A stretch of 64,000 nt of DNA from Diphasiastrum complanatum (taxonomy: Eukaryota > Streptophyta > Lycopodiopsida > Lycopodiales > Lycopodiaceae): assembly GCA_029204225.1 (NCBI GenBank), contig CM055113.1, forward strand, positions 14,783,471 through 14,847,470. The letters run 5' to 3'. Within the stretch, counting starts at the first letter, position 1. Each line of letters starts with the position of its first letter. This document shows positions 60,678 to 64,000 of the stretch, piece by piece. The translations under genes were made by a program, and so were the position numbers. The notes under the pieces were generated by a model, which worked only from the letters and a program-made list of their open reading frames with translations, was not told where the DNA came from and made no database searches.

Positions 60678-63303
60678 TCAAAAACTAAAAGAGAAGTCCA
60701 TATTTTCTTTAACAGGTTGTATTTCATCAACTGCAAGCTCATTATCACTGACAGCTCTTTTGAGGGCAGATGCAAGTCGAGACTCTCTGCTTTCAGATTG
60801 TTCCTTTATTACTGCATCATCAACTCCATCTTCACTAGAAATGTCTCTGGGATGAACTCTACAATGATTATTTCCTTCTCTACTCTGTTTTGGAGTCAAC
60901 CCCCAGGGCATGGACTCAATTTTTTGGGGCTGAGATCGATTGAAACTAAAAGAATGATTAATATTGCCATTGGCATCTGTTTGGTGATCCTGATTTGAAA
61001 GTCTTGAGCTTGTGCTACCATCAGGTGAATGATATACATTGGAACGCGTTGGGCTAGAGTTGCCATCTGACTGATAATGCCATTCAGATTGCTTTGGGCT
61101 GGAACTGCTAATTGATGCATGATGTTGGTGCCGATCCAACTTCCTTGGACTTGAATTTCGTGATGTAGGGTTAGAACGCCCATCCCTCGAACCAACAGGT
61201 GCAGGCTCATCTGTTACCCCAGTCCTAGAACTGGCATTCACTTCTAACTTCCATCCTTGCCCGTCAAAAGCACCATCCCAGATCATGAGATGGAATTGAA
61301 TAGGTTGCTGAGCTTGTCGGTGTGCAGAGAGTTTTTCACTTATAGATATAGTATCAAAGCACCTGATTGACCCTGATGAATTTACCATCCAAGGAGTGAC
61401 TTTCTCTCCAGCTACACGAGAGATAACAAGAAGCTTTTGAGCTGAACATGCTCCTTCATAAAACTTCTTTAAACCAGCACGGTCTGCTGCTGTTCCATGA
61501 TCTACTGAAGAAACATAGCAAAAGCCCTGCCAACACAATAGCTTGTTTTAGCTCCTCATTTTAATGATAGGAAATGTACACCACATCACTATAGAATTCG
61601 AGAAGACAATCAGTACTATATCTCATTATGAGATTGGCAAGTATTCAAGTTGGAATTGTAATATTAGCAATGTCATTAGGCAATATGCTCAGAACAAAAT
61701 ACATATTAGACTTAAATGAGTCCAAATATCCATATCAAACCATCAACATGAACAGGACAAGGAGTACTACTTATCAGCATCAGTTGTTGAATGAATGAAG
61801 AAAAATAAAAAACACAGCCTACCAAAGCTTTAGAAACGGTGAACTCCTTAGCTCCAAACTTTTCACTGACTATCGTATATGATATGATGTGCAACTTCTG
61901 TTAGCGAAATTTCAGAAGATTTCATGGCTTTTGGAGATTACAGAAACCTAATTCTAGATTCCTAAAGTTCTGGCTATTTTACCTCCTCAGTCCTGCTAAT
62001 GCCAACACCTAGTCGTGTCTCACCCACAGTTGGCTTCAGATTGACGGATAGCTCAGCCGCAGCAGGGGCAAACCAGAGTCTTATTGCCCTAACGATGTGA
62101 ATATCAGTTCCCTGCCAATCTTGTATGGTGTACTTGCCTACATTCACCACACTCGGAAGGTCTTCCTTTGAGCTTGAACCAAAATAACTTGAGCCTGATC
62201 CCTGCGTAACAAAGAATATATGAGAGTCGATTTTCAACCAGACATACCAACTGCTGTTACATCAACATACATGTATTGCTAAATGTGATTTGAAAAGGCT
62301 TAGAAAACAAGCACGGTATTTGTGGTGGTTCAATGGAAGGACCTGCAGTAGTATCGGTTCGATTTGAATGTTAACAAAGGTGATGGGAACTCCAGAAGTC
62401 TGTGCAGACGAAAGCCAGGCCATTGCCCTCGCCGACGTCTCTTCCATATCGTAAAATTCTGGAAAAGCACGATTTGGTTGGAAGGGCATCAATAGCAGGG
62501 AAAATATCATGCCAGAGTTCGGACAGGGAAGAAAGGACTGCATCTTTTGCTGCCAAGTGTACGGTACAAGGCAATCCTTCAATTGAGCATTAGCCACGCG
62601 TGATCTCCTTACCTCCTCAAGAACCTTGCGAGTTTCATCTGCCGCCCATATCTCAACAATAGCAAGTCAAGAAACTAGTACGAACTTAATAAATTAACAA
62701 ATCAGAGATCGAGAACAATGAAGCAGTATAGCTTAGAATTCCGCAGGACTGCAATCGGCACACGTAAAAATGAAATACAAAGACAAGAACAAGGTCAACG
62801 ACAAAATCCCACTCTCACAATAAAGTGCAAAAGCATTGAGGCATTTCTGATAGCTCATGCTGCGGAAAGCTCATTTAACCTTGAAAGCCATGGCTCTTAC
62901 TTTGCAAAGAGATGCACTCTTCTTCTGACCCATCCATAAGTACGATTATATGGCTTTTATCATTGGCATCAGCTAAGGAGTAGTGTTTCTTCCGCATAAC
63001 TGATTCCTCAGCCACCACACAGGCATGCACTTCTACAATTATGGCTTCTTTGTCTTGTCGTCGTCCTCGCCTCGCCTTCACGATTACTCTTGCGCCAACA
63101 TTGTAGATCTCGCGAAGTTCACTTTGAAGACCTGCCTTGCCCCCTGGGAAAGGGGCATTCACTAATATCACAACATTGCTTACCACCCTCAGCTGCTCCA
63201 GAACATCTCCTGGAAGTAGTTTATCCTTGCTCCACCACTCCAAACCGCCAGCACCCGTCACAGATTTCACTGCCACAACCTGCCTCAGTCCGAGACCTTT
63301 CAT
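60678..63303 (-). CDS. FYD: FYD-like plant protein of unknown function, four exons, intact
   Basis: Exons 62901-63303, 62343-62638, 61983-62201 and 60678-61526 join in phases 1, 0 and 0 to 588 residues without a stop. The start is ATG 63303 (MKGLGLRQVVAVKSVTGAGG). Exon 1 holds LLPGDVLEQLRVVSNVVILV. Exon 2 holds ANAQLKDCLVPYTWQQKM and PEFYDMEETSARAMAWLSSA, the best conserved block. Exon 3 holds VNVGKYTIQDWQGTDIHIVR and GETRLGVGISRTEE. Exon 4 holds FCYVSSVDHGTAADRAGLKK, LLVISRVAGEKVTPWMVNSS and GSIRCFDTISISEKLSAHRQ. From memory this matches Arabidopsis FYD (At3g12570), whose function is unknown. The last 190 residues are a Ser/Pro/His-rich, probably disordered tail with short repeats. The exon 2 donor GTCCTT is weak. 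The acceptor choice for exon 2 (62638) rests on phase. Confidence 0.85.
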
Positions 63304-64000
63304 TTTGTGTTCTTGACCCTTACCTGCCAGTGTTGCGCACAAAAAAACTGTCTATCAATTGGAAGAAATAGAGCAATCAAAAGCCATGAACCACTCCATG
63401 ACCTTTCAATTCATTCGTCACTCTTCGTGAGTTGGATCTCATATTTCTTCAACTGCCGTTAATGGTAGTAGTTACGATTTCATCTCTTCTATATTAAGGA
63501 CAAGCTGGTTTGAATTGCTCTTGGTGCTGATGACGAATCAGCTTGAACATGAGCTCCACCATCCGATGCAAAGATATCAGCCTAAAGACACAACTGGATC
63601 GCAACCCTTGCCAACATACTAACGAGCTAGTTGAGTATCCGTGCCCGTAGTCAAGCCAGTTCGGAAGAAGGCAGAGCCGACGAACATAGATCCTTGTGAA
63701 GCACTACGAGAGTTCTCTTGAGTGTGAACCAATCAAGCCTACAAATACTCAGATCCTATAGGTCATCGTTTATGCAAACACGATCTAGGCATGGATAGAA
63801 GACAGGACCTGGAAAGATCACAAACACTCAACCGTGCAGCAAATTTTCACAGTAGGCAACAAGAATATTCCACGAGCTAAACGCATAAAGTGAAGATTTA
63901 TCTCACATCAGATAAAGCTCCCCTCATTTCTAAATTCTCAACCATTATTCTTTCAATCCAATTCATTTAAGACTAAGCTGGACAGCTCAAACATCCAGAT
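63304..64000. other. 5' flank of the FYD-like gene
   Basis: Presumed 5' UTR and promoter on the minus strand. I could not identify a TATA box or start site with confidence and see no other gene. Confidence 0.45.

Overview
The window is nuclear DNA of a land plant. Two host genes are recognisable, both on the minus strand with short GT-AG exons: a ZGRF1-type gene (left, running off the window) and a gene of the plant protein family represented by Arabidopsis FYD (right). Everything between them is repeat-rich. Eight long (TC)n/(GA)n tracts, L1-like LINEs, decayed Ty3/gypsy and Ty1/copia pieces and long AT-rich stretches without genes suggest a large genome. A fern or other seedless plant is my guess; no species-diagnostic gene was seen.

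Layout. 0-10 kb: ZGRF1-like gene (DUF2439 exons at 9.1-10.0 kb, GRF zinc-finger exons at 0.6-1.2 kb) split by a 6.5-kb intron that holds a (TC)n tract and an antisense LINE. 10.2-13.1 kb: two more LINE pieces of TC-associated type, head to tail, sharing a short TC tract. 13.1-17 kb: gypsy remains. 18.9-20.2 kb: a DUF3444 (DnaJ-type) pseudogene with three in-frame stops. 21.8-26.1 kb: a 2.1-kb direct duplication with tandem repeats. 26.2-28.9 kb: a gag scrap, then a PIF1/RecD-like helicase followed by a GIY-YIG endonuclease gene. 29.7-42.5 kb: GA tracts, another LINE, and copia/gypsy pieces including two LTRs whose ends can be read. 43-50 kb: AT-rich, with a diverged 1.1-kb direct repeat pair and no convincing gene.

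51.0-59.4 kb is the most unusual part: four decayed genes in the order A> <B C> <D. A looks like a transposase of a type I cannot place. B and D are unknown. C joins a CENH3-like histone H3 to a Ulp1/SENP-type cysteine protease. B and C share a bidirectional control region filled with a repeated near-palindrome (TATCGCACTTGTGCG) and CACGTG-type boxes. I read this as one large DNA-transposon-like cassette that captured a histone. Most in-frame stops in the cassette are explainable by C-to-T changes on one strand or the other, as expected for methylated, silenced DNA.

60.7-63.3 kb: the intact four-exon FYD-like gene.
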